Assembly (NCBI RefSeq): GCF_006711645.1 | Contig: NZ_CP041247.1 | Span: 4,650,001 to 4,714,000, forward strand | DNA from: Klebsiella electrica | Lineage (GTDB): Bacteria > Pseudomonadota > Gammaproteobacteria > Enterobacterales > Enterobacteriaceae | Length of the DNA stretch: 64,000 nt | Reading direction: 5' to 3' | Part shown: positions 1-8,515 of the stretch, piece after piece | Position numbering within the stretch: the first letter of the stretch is position 1 | How the letters are laid out: every line of letters starts with the position of its first letter | Translations under genes and position numbers: made by a program | The notes under the pieces: generated by a model | Database searches by the model: none | Told to the model about the DNA's origin: nothing | What the model saw: only the letters and a program-made list of their open reading frames with translations

Positions 1-580
1 TTAATAACGCGTCACCGCTGGCATCAGAGGTAATGCTCAGCTGTTTATCCTGTTTGCCTGGATACACCTTTCCAAACGGGGCTTCACTGGTAATATTCAC
101 ATGACCAGACTGATAGGGAGTGGCTGATGTGTGCGTGTCATAGACGATACCGTTGTTTCCCAGTTTCTCTAAGCTGTAGGTAAGCACCGTATTCCTGTCC
201 AAGCCTTCCTTCAGCCGGAAGGTAAAGTTTCCGCTCCAGTTCACCCTTCCCCAGTCGTGCGTGGTGCCATTCCAGATAAGGTTCACCGCGGTACCGTAAG
301 CATCCAGTTTAGAACCGATATCGAGCCTGACGTAGCATGGCGCACCATTATCAAACCGGCAGGAGGTTATCTCCGCGGATAGTAAATCTGCCGGCCAGTC
401 CCTGACATAAATCTGATAATGAAATATGACCGCGCCAGGGGCCCATCCACGATCGCTGTAATCACTGTCGCTCAGACTTATTGTTGCATAGGGTACGGCG
501 CTGCAACTGATGGTGGATGCCGCCAGCGTGTTTGCGGAAAAAAACGCCAGAATCCCCAAATATCCCCAGGAGGCTTTCAT
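1..580 (-). CDS. Fimbrial tip adhesin (partial, C-terminus outside window)
   Basis: The reading frame opens at an ATG at 580 and stays open for 193 codons to the window edge, so the C-terminus lies outside. An AGGA ribosome site sits about 9 bases before the ATG. The first ~20 residues form a signal peptide ending in LAA. The remainder is a Ser/Thr/Asn/Gly-rich beta-sandwich-type sequence with Cys in SCSAVPYA, TSCRFDNG and APCYVRL, as in two-domain tip adhesins. It is the last gene seen in a minus-strand operon after the regulator, chaperone, usher and major subunit, which is the usual adhesin position. Family membership is inferred from position and composition; no receptor can be assigned. 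Confidence 0.75.
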   Translation of the reverse strand, partial: MKASWGYLGILAFFSANTLAASTISCSAVPYATISLSDSDYSDRGWAPGAVIFHYQIYVRDWPADLLSAEITSCRFDNGAPCYVRLDIGSKLDAYGTAVNLIWNGTTHDWGRVNWSGNFTFRLKEGLDRNTVLTYSLEKLGNNGIVYDTHTSATPYQSGHVNITSEAPFGKVYPGKQDKQLSITSDASGDALL

Positions 581-617
581 ATATTCATTCCTGAATTAAT
601 CTCAGTATCAATAATGA

Positions 618-655
618 GCCTGGCGCCAGCCGACTTATGGCATGAAGCGCCAGGC
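618..655 (-). promoter_or_regulatory. Intercistronic stem-loop between fimbrial subunit and adhesin
   Basis: GCCTGGCGC (618-626) and GCGCCAGGC (647-655) are perfect 9-bp inverted arms with a 20-base loop. They lie in the 146-base gap between the subunit stop and the adhesin start. No strong U-tract follows, so partial attenuation or protection of the subunit mRNA 3' end is more likely than full termination. That would keep adhesin below subunit levels; this role is inferred. Confidence 0.5.
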
Positions 656-726
656 GAATATTAACCGCAGACGGAATCGATGTTCGCTGGTTTTATCGGC
701 TTTGTCTGCGGAACAACGCGATGGCG

Positions 727-1278
727 TTACTGATAATCAAAGATCATCGTCACCACACTCTTGACGGCCCCCGCTCCCGGGGCCGTGGCTCCGCTCTGCT
801 TCAGCTTGGCCAGAAAGGTCATGTCAGCCTTACTGTTTGCAATGGGATACATCACACTGTTGCTACCATCAGGCGCCATCTTAGTGGCCTGAGCGCTGTC
901 TCCCCAGATCTCCACACCGACGCCTGTCGCGGCGACTCCTTCTGTTGTCTCGGTGTTTTTAAATAAAGAGGAATCGGTAGTATCTGGCTCCCCGCTTGCC
1001 GTGACCTTCACGCTGGTTGCGCCGCTGCCGCAGCCAGCCAGGTTAAGGGTGAATGCCTCGGTTGCCCCGATTTTATCGCTGCCAAAATCTTTCAGGGAAA
1101 CCCGGCCCATTGCAACATCCACACCGTTCGTACTCCACTGAGGGGTACAGGTATTATCCACCACGGTCGCCGTGATATTCACGGTGGCGGAATCCGATGC
1201 GGCCTGAATGCCCGGAGAAAGCGCCAGCAGGGATACGGTTGCTGCGGTTAATAAAGTTTTCTTAATCATCAACGTCAT
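727..1278 (-). CDS. Major fimbrial subunit
   Basis: A 183-residue secreted pilin. Residues 1-27 are a signal peptide (MIKKTLL start, cleavage near IQA-A). Cys44 and Cys83 are spaced for the single disulphide of chaperone-usher pilins. The C-terminus SVVTMIFDYQ has the penultimate aromatic residue of the donor-strand beta-zipper recognised by the chaperone. AGGAG 8 bases before ATG 1278 supports this start; an in-frame ATG three codons later is possible. It follows the usher after 64 bases and precedes the putative adhesin, so it should build the shaft. I cannot place it in a named fimbrial type. Confidence 0.85.
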   Translation of the reverse strand: MTLMIKKTLLTAATVSLLALSPGIQAASDSATVNITATVVDNTCTPQWSTNGVDVAMGRVSLKDFGSDKIGATEAFTLNLAGCGSGATSVKVTASGEPDTTDSSLFKNTETTEGVAATGVGVEIWGDSAQATKMAPDGSNSVMYPIANSKADMTFLAKLKQSGATAPGAGAVKSVVTMIFDYQ

Positions 1279-1320
1279 GTTTACAACTCCTGTTATGTTG
1301 TGTGTATAAAACTTGTGGGT

Positions 1321-1339
1321 GCGGAATAATCACTTCCGC
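1321..1339 (-). promoter_or_regulatory. Short hairpin between usher and subunit genes
   Basis: GCGGAA (1321-1326) pairs with TTCCGC (1334-1339) just after the usher stop. The 6-bp stem is too short for a sure terminator; it may be an mRNA processing or stability element raising subunit over usher expression. Confidence 0.3.
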
Positions 1340-1342
1340 TAA

Positions 1343-3913
1343 TCAGTTGCAGATAACCTGGCTCCATGTCACAGGGGATTTCAGGGCCGCTTCCGGCAGG
1401 GTGTAGCGGGCGGAGCAACGCTGGTCGGGCCGGTTTCCCCACTGCGCGTTAATTTCTCCCTTCAGCTTCAACCCAGAGAGGAAAACCTGCCCGTCATCGC
1501 CCACCAGGCCGCCGCCGCCGTCCGCCACGCTGACCGTGGTCCCGAACGGCACGGGTTTTCCGTTATGAGTGAGCGTTATCAGGGCCCGGACTCCCGTTCG
1601 TACCCGGAAATCAGCTCTCACCAGCGCCCCCTGGGTGGGGACGACGCGCGATACGGCGTTGTCGATGTCCGCATGGCTATCCAGCTTACTGACATCCAGC
1701 GCCACCCGGCTCTCCCGGTACTGGCTGGCCCACGGCACCACGGTATAGCCGCGCCAGTCGGTCTGTACGCCGGTGGCGTTATCGACGGGAAGGCCCGCGG
1801 CGCCGGGGGCCGCCACCAGAATGTTTGTGGTCCCCAGCGGTTGTCCGAAGGTTGCCCCTTCCCGGTGAAGCACCGCGCTGCCCGATGTGCCGTAGCGCCA
1901 CTGTCTGTAGTTACGGCTGTAGCTGTACTCCGCCGAAGCATTACCATAGGTTCCCCGGTAGTCCACGGCGGCGTCGCCGCTGTTTCCGTCCTGCCGGCTG
2001 TACCCCTGCGACGCGCTCCAGTTCACATTTTCCCTATCGGGTAGTGAACCGCTGATCCCCGCCCGATGTGAGAGCTGGCCGTCAGTCCCCCGATGAGTGC
2101 TATATGTGGCCCATACGTTCTGACTCAGCCAGCCGTCGAGGGGGAGAGACAGGGAGAACCACAGCACGTTATCTGCCCTCGGTTGTCCGTTGTAGCGGGT
2201 ATGGGCATATGAAATGTTGTAACTGGCCCGTCCCAGCGAGCTGCTGAAAGCCGCCTGCAATGAAGAGGTGGCCGCCACTTCGTCCCAGTATGTCTGGCGG
2301 CTCCCCGTCAGGGAGAGGGAACCGACGTTTCCCAGCTGCTGGGAAAGACTGACCTGCAGACGCTCGCGCTTGTTGTTGTTCAGGTTGTAATAATTTATCC
2401 AGTCACGTTTTACCGGGCGGCCAGCGGCATCGACGGCCCCTTCCGAATCCCCGGTCCAGCCGGCCATACTTTTCAGCGCGGTGTCATCCAGCGTATGGAA
2501 ACCGCGGGTTGAGTAGCGGTATCCCGCCAGTTGCAGTGTGGTTCCGGTAGACACCAGCGAGCGTCCATAGAGGAAGCGCAGGGACTCCCCCCGGTGACGG
2601 GAACCGTCGGCCAGAATGCTGTCGGCATGCGTTATGTCTGCCGACACGGCCCCCCATACGCCGGTGTTGAATCCCATCCCCAGCGTGGCGGCGCGGTAGT
2701 TCTCCGCAAGCCGGGTACCGCCGTATGCCGTCACGTTATGCGGCATTCCCCACAGGAGGGTGGCCTGCATAAACAGCGGGTCGTCATAGCTGACGCTGAC
2801 ATTGCGATAGCGAGCGGCGGTAATGCCATAACGCAGATGCCCCTCGCGCTGGAGTACAGGAACCGAAGAGTAAGGCACGGTAAACATGCGTCCCTGACCA
2901 TCCGCTTCCGTTATCATGACCTCAAGGTCGCCACCGGATGAAAGGAGCGGTAAATCGTCAATGACGAAAGCGCCGGGAGCGACATTGATCCGGTATATCT
3001 CGTGACCATTCTGTCGAATGCTGACCTCAGCGCTGCTGCCTGCGGTGCCGCGAATCACCGGCGCATATCCCCGCATGCTGGCGGGATACATACTGTCGTC
3101 GGTCGCAAGGTGTACGCCGCGAAAAGAGACCGTATCAAACACATCGCCGCTGGTCGTGCCATCACCGAGCGTCAGTTCGCTACGCAACGGAATGATCGCA
3201 CGCTGTAACCAGGTGTTCAGATGCTGCCAGTGTTGCCGACGGCCATAGTCATTTTCCTGATAGCTCCACGTACTGTTATCCCGCAGCCGCCACGCCCCGA
3301 GATTGACGCCGCTGGTCAGATTGAGAAACTGGCTGCGGCTGTTACCGTATTTTCCCCGGCTTTCGCTGCCGCTGAACCGCCAGCTCGCCAGGGCGGCATT
3401 AATGCCCTCATCCCATCGTTCCGGCGCTATCCAGCCATCCGGCTGTTTGCGCATGGCTGCCTGGGGAATGCTGATATCGAGGCGCATTTTCTGGAAGTCA
3501 AACGCCGTCCAGGCCTGGGGAATAAACAGCCCCGGGGTCACACACTGCTCATCCGGCTGGGCGGCTAATTCCGCAAATGCCGGGACATTCACCCCCATAT
3601 CCGACAGTTCTTCACGGCTCAGACAAGCCTGAAGCCCTGTATTATCTCGCACCGCGGATTGTGCCTCCCCCGCCTGAACGGCAACAAAACGGACCGAACG
3701 GGTTGCCACGCGGCTACCGTTGAGATAAGCGTCAACCAGATAGACTCCCGGGAGTTGTGAGCCGCCGGATGAAAAAAGTGACAAGTCAGCCACCGCAACC
3801 GGGTTACCTGAAAGCATAGAGGGGTCAAAATGCAGTCTGGCGCTTGCCGGCAGAGAAACCGCGCACATGACTGAAGCATTCAGTAGCGGCTGGCGAAGTA
3901 AATATTTCAGCAT
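1343..3913 (-). CDS. Fimbrial outer membrane usher
   Basis: 856 residues, the normal length for a PapC/FimD-type usher. It has a signal peptide at about 1-25 (PASA cleavage), an N-terminal chaperone-binding domain, a 24-strand barrel rich in Tyr/Ser/Arg, and the plug-region signature VAPGAFVIDDLPLLSSGGDL followed by VMITEADG. The C-terminal domain has the typical FGTTVSVADG...GDDGQVFLSGL pattern and two Cys near the end (RCSARY and VICN). It starts 8 bases after the chaperone stop, indicating translational coupling. It secretes and assembles the pilin at 727-1278 and the adhesin at <1-580. No frameshift is seen. Confidence 0.92.
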   Translation of the reverse strand: MLKYLLRQPLLNASVMCAVSLPASARLHFDPSMLSGNPVAVADLSLFSSGGSQLPGVYLVDAYLNGSRVATRSVRFVAVQAGEAQSAVRDNTGLQACLSREELSDMGVNVPAFAELAAQPDEQCVTPGLFIPQAWTAFDFQKMRLDISIPQAAMRKQPDGWIAPERWDEGINAALASWRFSGSESRGKYGNSRSQFLNLTSGVNLGAWRLRDNSTWSYQENDYGRRQHWQHLNTWLQRAIIPLRSELTLGDGTTSGDVFDTVSFRGVHLATDDSMYPASMRGYAPVIRGTAGSSAEVSIRQNGHEIYRINVAPGAFVIDDLPLLSSGGDLEVMITEADGQGRMFTVPYSSVPVLQREGHLRYGITAARYRNVSVSYDDPLFMQATLLWGMPHNVTAYGGTRLAENYRAATLGMGFNTGVWGAVSADITHADSILADGSRHRGESLRFLYGRSLVSTGTTLQLAGYRYSTRGFHTLDDTALKSMAGWTGDSEGAVDAAGRPVKRDWINYYNLNNNKRERLQVSLSQQLGNVGSLSLTGSRQTYWDEVAATSSLQAAFSSSLGRASYNISYAHTRYNGQPRADNVLWFSLSLPLDGWLSQNVWATYSTHRGTDGQLSHRAGISGSLPDRENVNWSASQGYSRQDGNSGDAAVDYRGTYGNASAEYSYSRNYRQWRYGTSGSAVLHREGATFGQPLGTTNILVAAPGAAGLPVDNATGVQTDWRGYTVVPWASQYRESRVALDVSKLDSHADIDNAVSRVVPTQGALVRADFRVRTGVRALITLTHNGKPVPFGTTVSVADGGGGLVGDDGQVFLSGLKLKGEINAQWGNRPDQRCSARYTLPEAALKSPVTWSQVICN

Positions 3914-3921
3914 ACCCGGTC

Positions 3922-4626
3922 CTATGATGAAAAACGGGCAATAACAGGTGCTGAAACAGCGCCGTAATCATTAATGGTCCGGAACGTAATCCGGCTGCCG
4001 GAGGCCGCAGGCAGACTGACGGTGGCGGTGCTTACGGGGGCCACCATGACGCCATCGAGGGAGATGTCGCCGGCCTTAATCTCAGTCAGTGTGATGTAGT
4101 AAGGGGTCGGGTTAATAATTTCCAGCCGGTTACCGGCACGACGAAAACGCATTTCAGCAGGCGCTTTATCCACCGCTGGCCTCAGTCCGGCAGGACGGAT
4201 GAACAGTTTGATACGGCTGGCCGCAGCAATGCGCAGCACGGCTTTACCGCTGTTATCACCCTCGGTCACGGAGGGGATCGCTTTCGCAATAAAATAATAA
4301 AGCGATTCCCTGTCCTGATAAGGCGATCCTGCAACCCGCATCAGGCGAAGAATATTTTCATTCCCCGGCCCGCTCAGATAAAGGGGAGGCGTCACCACAA
4401 AATCCCGACTTTTACTTCCGTCAGCATTTTCAACCCACGACTGCACAAGGAATGAGTCTGCCGCGGAAGAATTCCGAATGGAGAGGCTTTCCTGCCGGGA
4501 ATTCAGTGGATAAATAATGCGGGTTCCCTGAATTGAAATCCCGCCCTCAGCCATGGCAACGGCGGACAACATGAGCATAAAGACAATAACGAGGCTTTTT
4601 CGTAAAAAAAAGACGACGGACGACAT
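3922..4626 (-). CDS. Periplasmic fimbrial chaperone
   Basis: 234 residues with a signal peptide (about 1-26, AVAMA). Conserved PapD-type features are visible: the Arg in ISIQGTRIIYP, the G1-strand Lys in SRIKLFIRP, the DRESLYYF block, and INPTPYYITL in domain 2. The short F1-G1 stretch indicates the FGS subclass. It precedes the usher by 8 bases and follows the regulator by 35 bases, so all fimbrial genes probably share a promoter upstream of the chaperone or regulator. Confidence 0.92.
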   Translation of the reverse strand: MSSVVFFLRKSLVIVFMLMLSAVAMAEGGISIQGTRIIYPLNSRQESLSIRNSSAADSFLVQSWVENADGSKSRDFVVTPPLYLSGPGNENILRLMRVAGSPYQDRESLYYFIAKAIPSVTEGDNSGKAVLRIAAASRIKLFIRPAGLRPAVDKAPAEMRFRRAGNRLEIINPTPYYITLTEIKAGDISLDGVMVAPVSTATVSLPAASGSRITFRTINDYGAVSAPVIARFSS

Positions 4627-4661
4627 AACTATTTCCTTTCAGTCAAATACTGCAGGTTGGG

Positions 4662-5228
4662 TTATTTACTGATTTTTCCCTGACGCATACCGATAATATC
4701 CCGACAGACCTGAATGCCCGTGCAGCCGTACTCCGGAAGGCCATATTTCACTAAAGTGGTTCGTTTAAGTGAGTAAAGATATTTCGCACTCAAATTCATC
4801 TTGCGGCCCATTTTGGTGAATGAATATCCCCTGCAGAGATAATCGAAAAGGAGTGTTTCCCGTTCTGTGACTTTGTTCCTGATAACCGGTAACCGTGTCG
4901 CCAGCCTCAAAATGCGGCTCAATGTATTCAGGGACATTTTTTCGCTGAACACCCACGGGAATGTCCGGGAAAGGCCACGCAGTGATACGCGTCTTATATT
5001 CACGAGAATAATAACACGACAGCTATTCATTGCCGGGACATGAAGTATTCTGCGGCGCAGCTCCCTGTCCTGAACAGCCACAACAACGATGTCCTCGCAA
5101 AGCGGTTGGATTTCTCTGTATATCGGATTGGTGGCACAGAGAAATATATATTCACCCTCTGTATACCTTGGCAGTTCCTGCACAGCCGACAGGATAAATT
5201 TATTGTCTGAAATAAAATAACAATGCAT
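4662..5228 (-). CDS. LuxR/FixJ-type HTH regulator of the fimbrial operon
   Basis: 188 residues. The C-terminal 118-165 region (VTERETLLFDYLCRGYSFTKMGRKMNLSAKYLYSLKR, split here as a helix-turn-helix) resembles the GerE/LuxR DNA-binding domain. The N-terminal part lacks an obvious phosphoacceptor receiver. It is the first gene of the minus-strand fimbrial cluster, so a local activator or repressor role (as with FimW/FimZ-like proteins) is inferred. The codons and the upstream DNA are AT-rich, as usual for H-NS-silenced fimbrial loci. Confidence 0.75.
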   Translation of the reverse strand: MHCYFISDNKFILSAVQELPRYTEGEYIFLCATNPIYREIQPLCEDIVVVAVQDRELRRRILHVPAMNSCRVIILVNIRRVSLRGLSRTFPWVFSEKMSLNTLSRILRLATRLPVIRNKVTERETLLFDYLCRGYSFTKMGRKMNLSAKYLYSLKRTTLVKYGLPEYGCTGIQVCRDIIGMRQGKISK

Positions 5229-5873
5229 TAAGGACTCATTCGATTAAAGATCTATTTTTAGGACAAACGGATTTCTCTGTCAGTTATTCACCTTTTAATT
5301 TGTAACTCATGGAAATATTTTTTCATAATTGTTTAGAACGTTTGATACACCAACAATGATAGATATTGACTATCAAACATAACAATATTGATCGGCAATA
5401 GTAATTCAAAATGCATAAGAAACATTAATTTAAAACAGATATATTTTGTTTTATCACAAAACAAAAGCAACCATAAAAAACACATAACCACATGAAAGAT
5501 AAATAAAAAAATAAAATTTAAAAATTAAAATAAAAACAAATTTAAATTAACCATCCTTTTTACGTAGGAATTTTCCGTTAGATTTTATTGATTGACAGAA
5601 AGGCTTTTCTAAAAAAATCAGCCCCCGAATTAACGTGTTATCCCATTGCCATCAGAATAATTTCACCTGCAGCAAAGGGCATATTTACTTCACAAAAGAG
5701 AACTTAATCATCTTTTGTGAACTAATGACTCAGCGATGACAAGTTATGAATACAGGCATTTGATTACATTCCCTGAAGATCATTGCCACACGATCTGCCA
5801 TCAATCCACACATCACCCTGACAAATAATTCTCCAGCCAATCCGAAGAAGATTGATGTAACTAACTATGAGTC
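5229..5873. other. AT-rich intergenic region upstream of fimbrial regulator
   Basis: 645 bases without a convincing gene. 5490-5555 is almost purely A/T with long A-runs, a plausible curved DNA/H-NS nucleation site. It should hold the promoter(s) for the regulator at 4662-5228. The only strong structure is the dyad at 5689-5721 (separate entry). Confidence 0.5.
5689..5721. promoter_or_regulatory. Perfect 11-bp dyad, candidate operator
   Basis: TTCACAAAAGA (5689-5699) and TCTTTTGTGAA (5711-5721) are perfect inverted repeats separated by 11 bases in otherwise featureless AT-rich DNA. The arm and spacer geometry could fit a dimeric regulator; the neighbouring LuxR-type regulator is a candidate ligand. 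It lacks a U-tract on either side, which argues against a terminator. Confidence 0.45.
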
Positions 5874-6167
5874 ATGGAACGACCAGTTGTAAATATTAAC
5901 AATACGGCACTCATAAAAACTTTCGACCATTACTTAAATTTCACTTCTTTAGCCTCATTCAGTCACTTCTTTGCTTCCGTCATGCAATATGCCATTTACA
6001 TGTCGTCTCTTTACTTGATGGCCTTCAGATCGGTAAAAGAAAATTCATTTCCCCCTGACAACATCACTATTAATGGTAAAAATCTGAATATCGAGGTTAT
6101 CGACAGCATTCACAGCAGAACTTATCACTCTGTTTTTCACCCCGGATGTATGGTGACATGGTGTTGA
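5874..6167 (+). CDS. Small hypothetical protein (doubtful)
   Basis: A 97-codon open frame with a hydrophobic stretch around residues 25-50 (LASFSHFFASVMQYAIYMSS). No clear ribosome site precedes the ATG and I recognise no family. It lies in decayed AT-rich island DNA and could be a gene remnant or chance. Confidence 0.25.
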   Translation: MERPVVNINNTALIKTFDHYLNFTSLASFSHFFASVMQYAIYMSSLYLMAFRSVKENSFPPDNITINGKNLNIEVIDSIHSRTYHSVFHPGCMVTWC

Positions 6168-6751
6168 ATCGCCAGACCCGGCCGGTCTTAAACCCGGCGC
6201 TTCGGTCACAATCATAATTCTCGTGAATGATATTCCGCCTGGATAGTGCGATCGGCTCAATCACCAAATCATCCTCACCAGCCGGACCGAGTGATGTCGC
6301 CCATAAGAGCCATCCCTGATAAAGCGTGACTTGTGCTGCGCAAAGAAACGCTACAAATCGGCGATAAAGTCGCTATCAGGCAATAACCGTCGCCAACGTC
6401 TCCCGGCGTCAGGCATAGCCATAGAAAACACCTTATCCGGAAAAGTGAGTCGTTGTCCGGGGATACAGGTTTGAAAACGATAATGAACCGCAAACAGGCA
6501 TTGGTATTGAGCCGCTACAGCCTCTGCGGCCACAAATTTCTGCGCGAGTCTGTCTGGTAAGCAAAGCGGCATCACAACAATGAACGATACCGCTGGAGGG
6601 AGTGGAGAATGACGAGCAGCCGCATGATTATCGCGTTCGGTACCCCATCCAGTACACAGAAGTGGATCCCTTTCACCGTCCTGATAATTCATACCCCTGC
6701 CGGTCAATGACGATTCGCCCCAACGATGTATCTGGGGCGTAAGATAAAATA
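6168..6751. other. Degenerate region, no gene recognised
   Basis: Composition is more GC-rich than its flanks and minus-strand frames are interrupted (a 134-codon frame at 6351-6755 and a 72-codon frame at 6275-6493). It looks like a decayed coding region, but no family motif is readable. Confidence 0.4.
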
Positions 6752-6994
6752 TCAACTATAATCAAGAACATCATTTTTTTCGCAGGAATGGAACGGACTA
6801 CGCCGTGAGGCCAAATACTTTATTTTTTCGCGGTAAAATCTTAAACGCTGATGAAATAACTCAGACATTTCTAAAGGCATATTTCCAGAGACAGCATGCA
6901 CACACAATCCTCGCTGTTCATGCTCCATTTTTGCAACAGTAAATGCAATAAAATCTACGTTAGTCTTCATGGACTTGGGGCAAAAATCAAACAT
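6752..6994 (-). CDS. Small protein of unknown function
   Basis: 80 residues starting MFDFCPKSMKTNVDF. AAAGGAGGT lies just before ATG 6994, a near-perfect ribosome site, which is the main reason to accept it. The sequence is amphipathic and charged (HQRLRFYREKIKYLASRR), without signal peptide or membrane helix. Longer starts upstream lack a comparable ribosome site. It has no operon partner and I recognise no family. Confidence 0.5.
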   Translation of the reverse strand: MFDFCPKSMKTNVDFIAFTVAKMEHEQRGLCVHAVSGNMPLEMSELFHQRLRFYREKIKYLASRRSPFHSCEKNDVLDYS

Positions 6995-7362
6995 ATAACC
7001 TCCTTTGTTGTTTGTTTTTCCCATTCGACACAATGTCGATTTTTAAGCATAAGCCATTTTTTACACGTTACAATGAAATCCCATAGAAATAGTCCTTATA
7101 ATTACTTATATTTTATTATAAAAAGACACAAGGATAAACCGAACAGAAGGATGATAATGCAGCGAATATTTGACCAGGAATAAGTGAAAAATCTCATTCT
7201 TGATAAAAATATATTATAAGTCATATTTCTTTGTAATATTGACCTGGCGCAGAATTAAATGCCACGGTGGATTATTCATTTCGCCATCCTGAGGTACCTC
7301 CAGTGAGGTCAGATAACTCAGCGCTCAGTGAGGCCGGCATTCATTATCGTCCTGCCGCCAGC
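6995..7362. other. AT-rich intergenic stretch
   Basis: Mostly AT-rich DNA to about 7245, then a GC-richer part leading into the dehydrogenase-gene remnant at 7363. I see no supported gene; a 95-codon plus-strand frame at 6896-7183 is antisense to the small gene at 6752-6994 for part of its length and has no ribosome site. Confidence 0.4.
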
Positions 7363-7466
7363 GCTTCGACATGGTGCGCTATATCGCAGGCAGAGCGGTT
7401 GGTTTAAGGGTTCCGGGAACAGGGATATTCCCCTGCTCTGGTCGCTCAGGTTATTCATCCGGTTAC
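7363..7466 (+). pseudogene. Deleted remnant of the Gfo/Idh/MocA gene 3' end
   Basis: 7363-7385 is identical to 15145-15167 inside the dehydrogenase gene. It jumps directly to sequence matching 15606-15675, the last codons, stop and downstream DNA (GGTTTAAGGG, GGGAACAGGGAT, TTATTCATCCGGTTAC). About 440 bases of the gene are missing between the two blocks. This is a second, internally deleted copy of the operon end, about 8 kb from the intact one. Confidence 0.65.
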
Positions 7467-7509
7467 TGGGGATGTACTGCCCTGCGAATGAGCGTCAGCA
7501 CTAAGGGCG

Positions 7510-7809
7510 GTGAGTGTATTCGCCGGATGGAATAAGCGTCAGTTAACCGTGAGCTATGTGAGCCGTTTTCCGGATTATAGTCGTATTCCGGCGTTAACGA
7601 TGAAGGGTCAGTGGCTGGAGGCGGCGGGGTTTGCGACGGGTACAAAGGTGGAAGTGCGGGTAATGGCGGGTTGTATTGTGTTGACGGCGGCAGAGCCGGT
7701 ACCGGAGCTGGAAGAAGCGATGCGCCGGGTTGAGAAGCTGTCGGCGAGGAAGCAGAAGCAGGTCCGGGAGTTTATCGGGGTGATTGCAGGGAAAGCAGCA
7801 CGGAGATAA
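7510..7809 (+). pseudogene. symE: SymE-family toxin, 5'-truncated copy
   Basis: The open frame of 99 codons begins at a GTG. From residue 9 it matches SymE ([50 protein letters not shown]) and the intact copy at 26262-26600. The normal N-terminal 15-20 residues, the ATG, the LexA box and the symR region are absent and replaced by unrelated sequence fused to the dehydrogenase remnant. It is probably not expressed as in the native locus. The toxin core (SpoVT/AbrB-like fold acting on RNA/nucleoid in E. coli) is otherwise intact. Confidence 0.7.
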
Positions 7810-7818
7810 TAAATATCG

Positions 7819-7847
7819 CTCCTGATGCGTCAGGAGTGGTTATTTTT
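7819..7847 (+). terminator. Rho-independent terminator after truncated symE
   Basis: CTCCTGA (7819-7825), a TGCG loop and TCAGGAG (7830-7836), followed by TGGTTATTTTT. It lies 10 bases past the symE stop. Confidence 0.75.
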
Positions 7848-7996
7848 CAGGTGCCGGCGTGGGGTAAATAGCGGTTTTTTCTGTGCAATGTTGCATGGCA
7901 ATTAAGGTAGCCTGGAGTCAGGTCAGTTTTGAGCACCGCACTCTCATCTTCTTTGGTCGCCGACAGAGGAACCTGATAGTGAATATTGTTCAGCAT
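7847..7996 (-). pseudogene. Short ORF fragment downstream of hcp
   Basis: 49 codons from ATG 7996 (MLNNIHYQVPLSATKEDE...) in the same direction as hcp, 16 bases after its stop. It ends abruptly and overlaps the symE terminator. It may be the 5' stub of a T6SS cargo gene lost by recombination with the symE segment. I do not recognise the family. Confidence 0.35.
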
Positions 7997-8012
7997 AACG
8001 CGGGACAATTAT

Positions 8013-8498
8013 TTATGCCGTAGCGCGCTCGCTCCAGGCGTCTGTATATTGGATATTTCCATCCACAATACGCCAGGTGATTTTTTCATAGCGTAGCTGC
8101 ACACTTTCCAGATGGCCCGTACCGGTTACTGTCCGCGTGTCGTGGACAACAGGCGTAACTGAGACAATCTTTACACCTTCCATTAGAATATTGAAATATT
8201 CCTCCTCTTGTCCTGCATAATTGATGTGATAGAACTTGAGTTCGGCACTTTGCAACGTCTGGCCAGTCGCAACAGCTTTGTAGAGGTATGGGCTGGAAGC
8301 ATCGATCTCCTTATCGAACAGAAACGGGGCATGTTTACGGGTACCGGTTAGTTTTCCTGTATTACCATCCGTAGGAATACTGAGATTATGAGTCAAACCG
8401 CGCAGTTCTATACTGCCTTCACGATTCTGAACATCTGAACCACCGCGAATCATTGCGCCGCCATCATCTTTCAAAAACAGGTGAACGGGAACAGCCAT
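8013..8498 (-). CDS. hcp: Type VI secretion tube protein Hcp
   Basis: 161 residues, the full length of the Hcp1 (DUF796) family. It starts MAVPVHLFLKDDGG and contains the beta-barrel blocks IELRGLTHNLSIP, GTRKHAPFLFDKEID and LQSAELKFYHI, ending in RYEKITWRIVDGNIQYTDAW. AGGAG precedes the ATG. It forms hexameric rings of the T6SS tube and carries small effectors in its lumen. No core tss genes are in the window, so this is an orphan Hcp module, presumably served by a T6SS elsewhere. It is last in a five-gene minus-strand set with a Tlde1-like effector, the likely cargo. Confidence 0.95.
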   Translation of the reverse strand: MAVPVHLFLKDDGGAMIRGGSDVQNREGSIELRGLTHNLSIPTDGNTGKLTGTRKHAPFLFDKEIDASSPYLYKAVATGQTLQSAELKFYHINYAGQEEEYFNILMEGVKIVSVTPVVHDTRTVTGTGHLESVQLRYEKITWRIVDGNIQYTDAWSERATA

Positions 8499-8515
8499 TC
8501 TTAAACTCCTTTTAA

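Noticed and set aside
6351..6755. 134-codon minus-strand frame as a gene
   Set aside because: No ribosome site, no family motif and frame breaks at both ends. It may be a decayed gene, but this frame cannot be supported as one.
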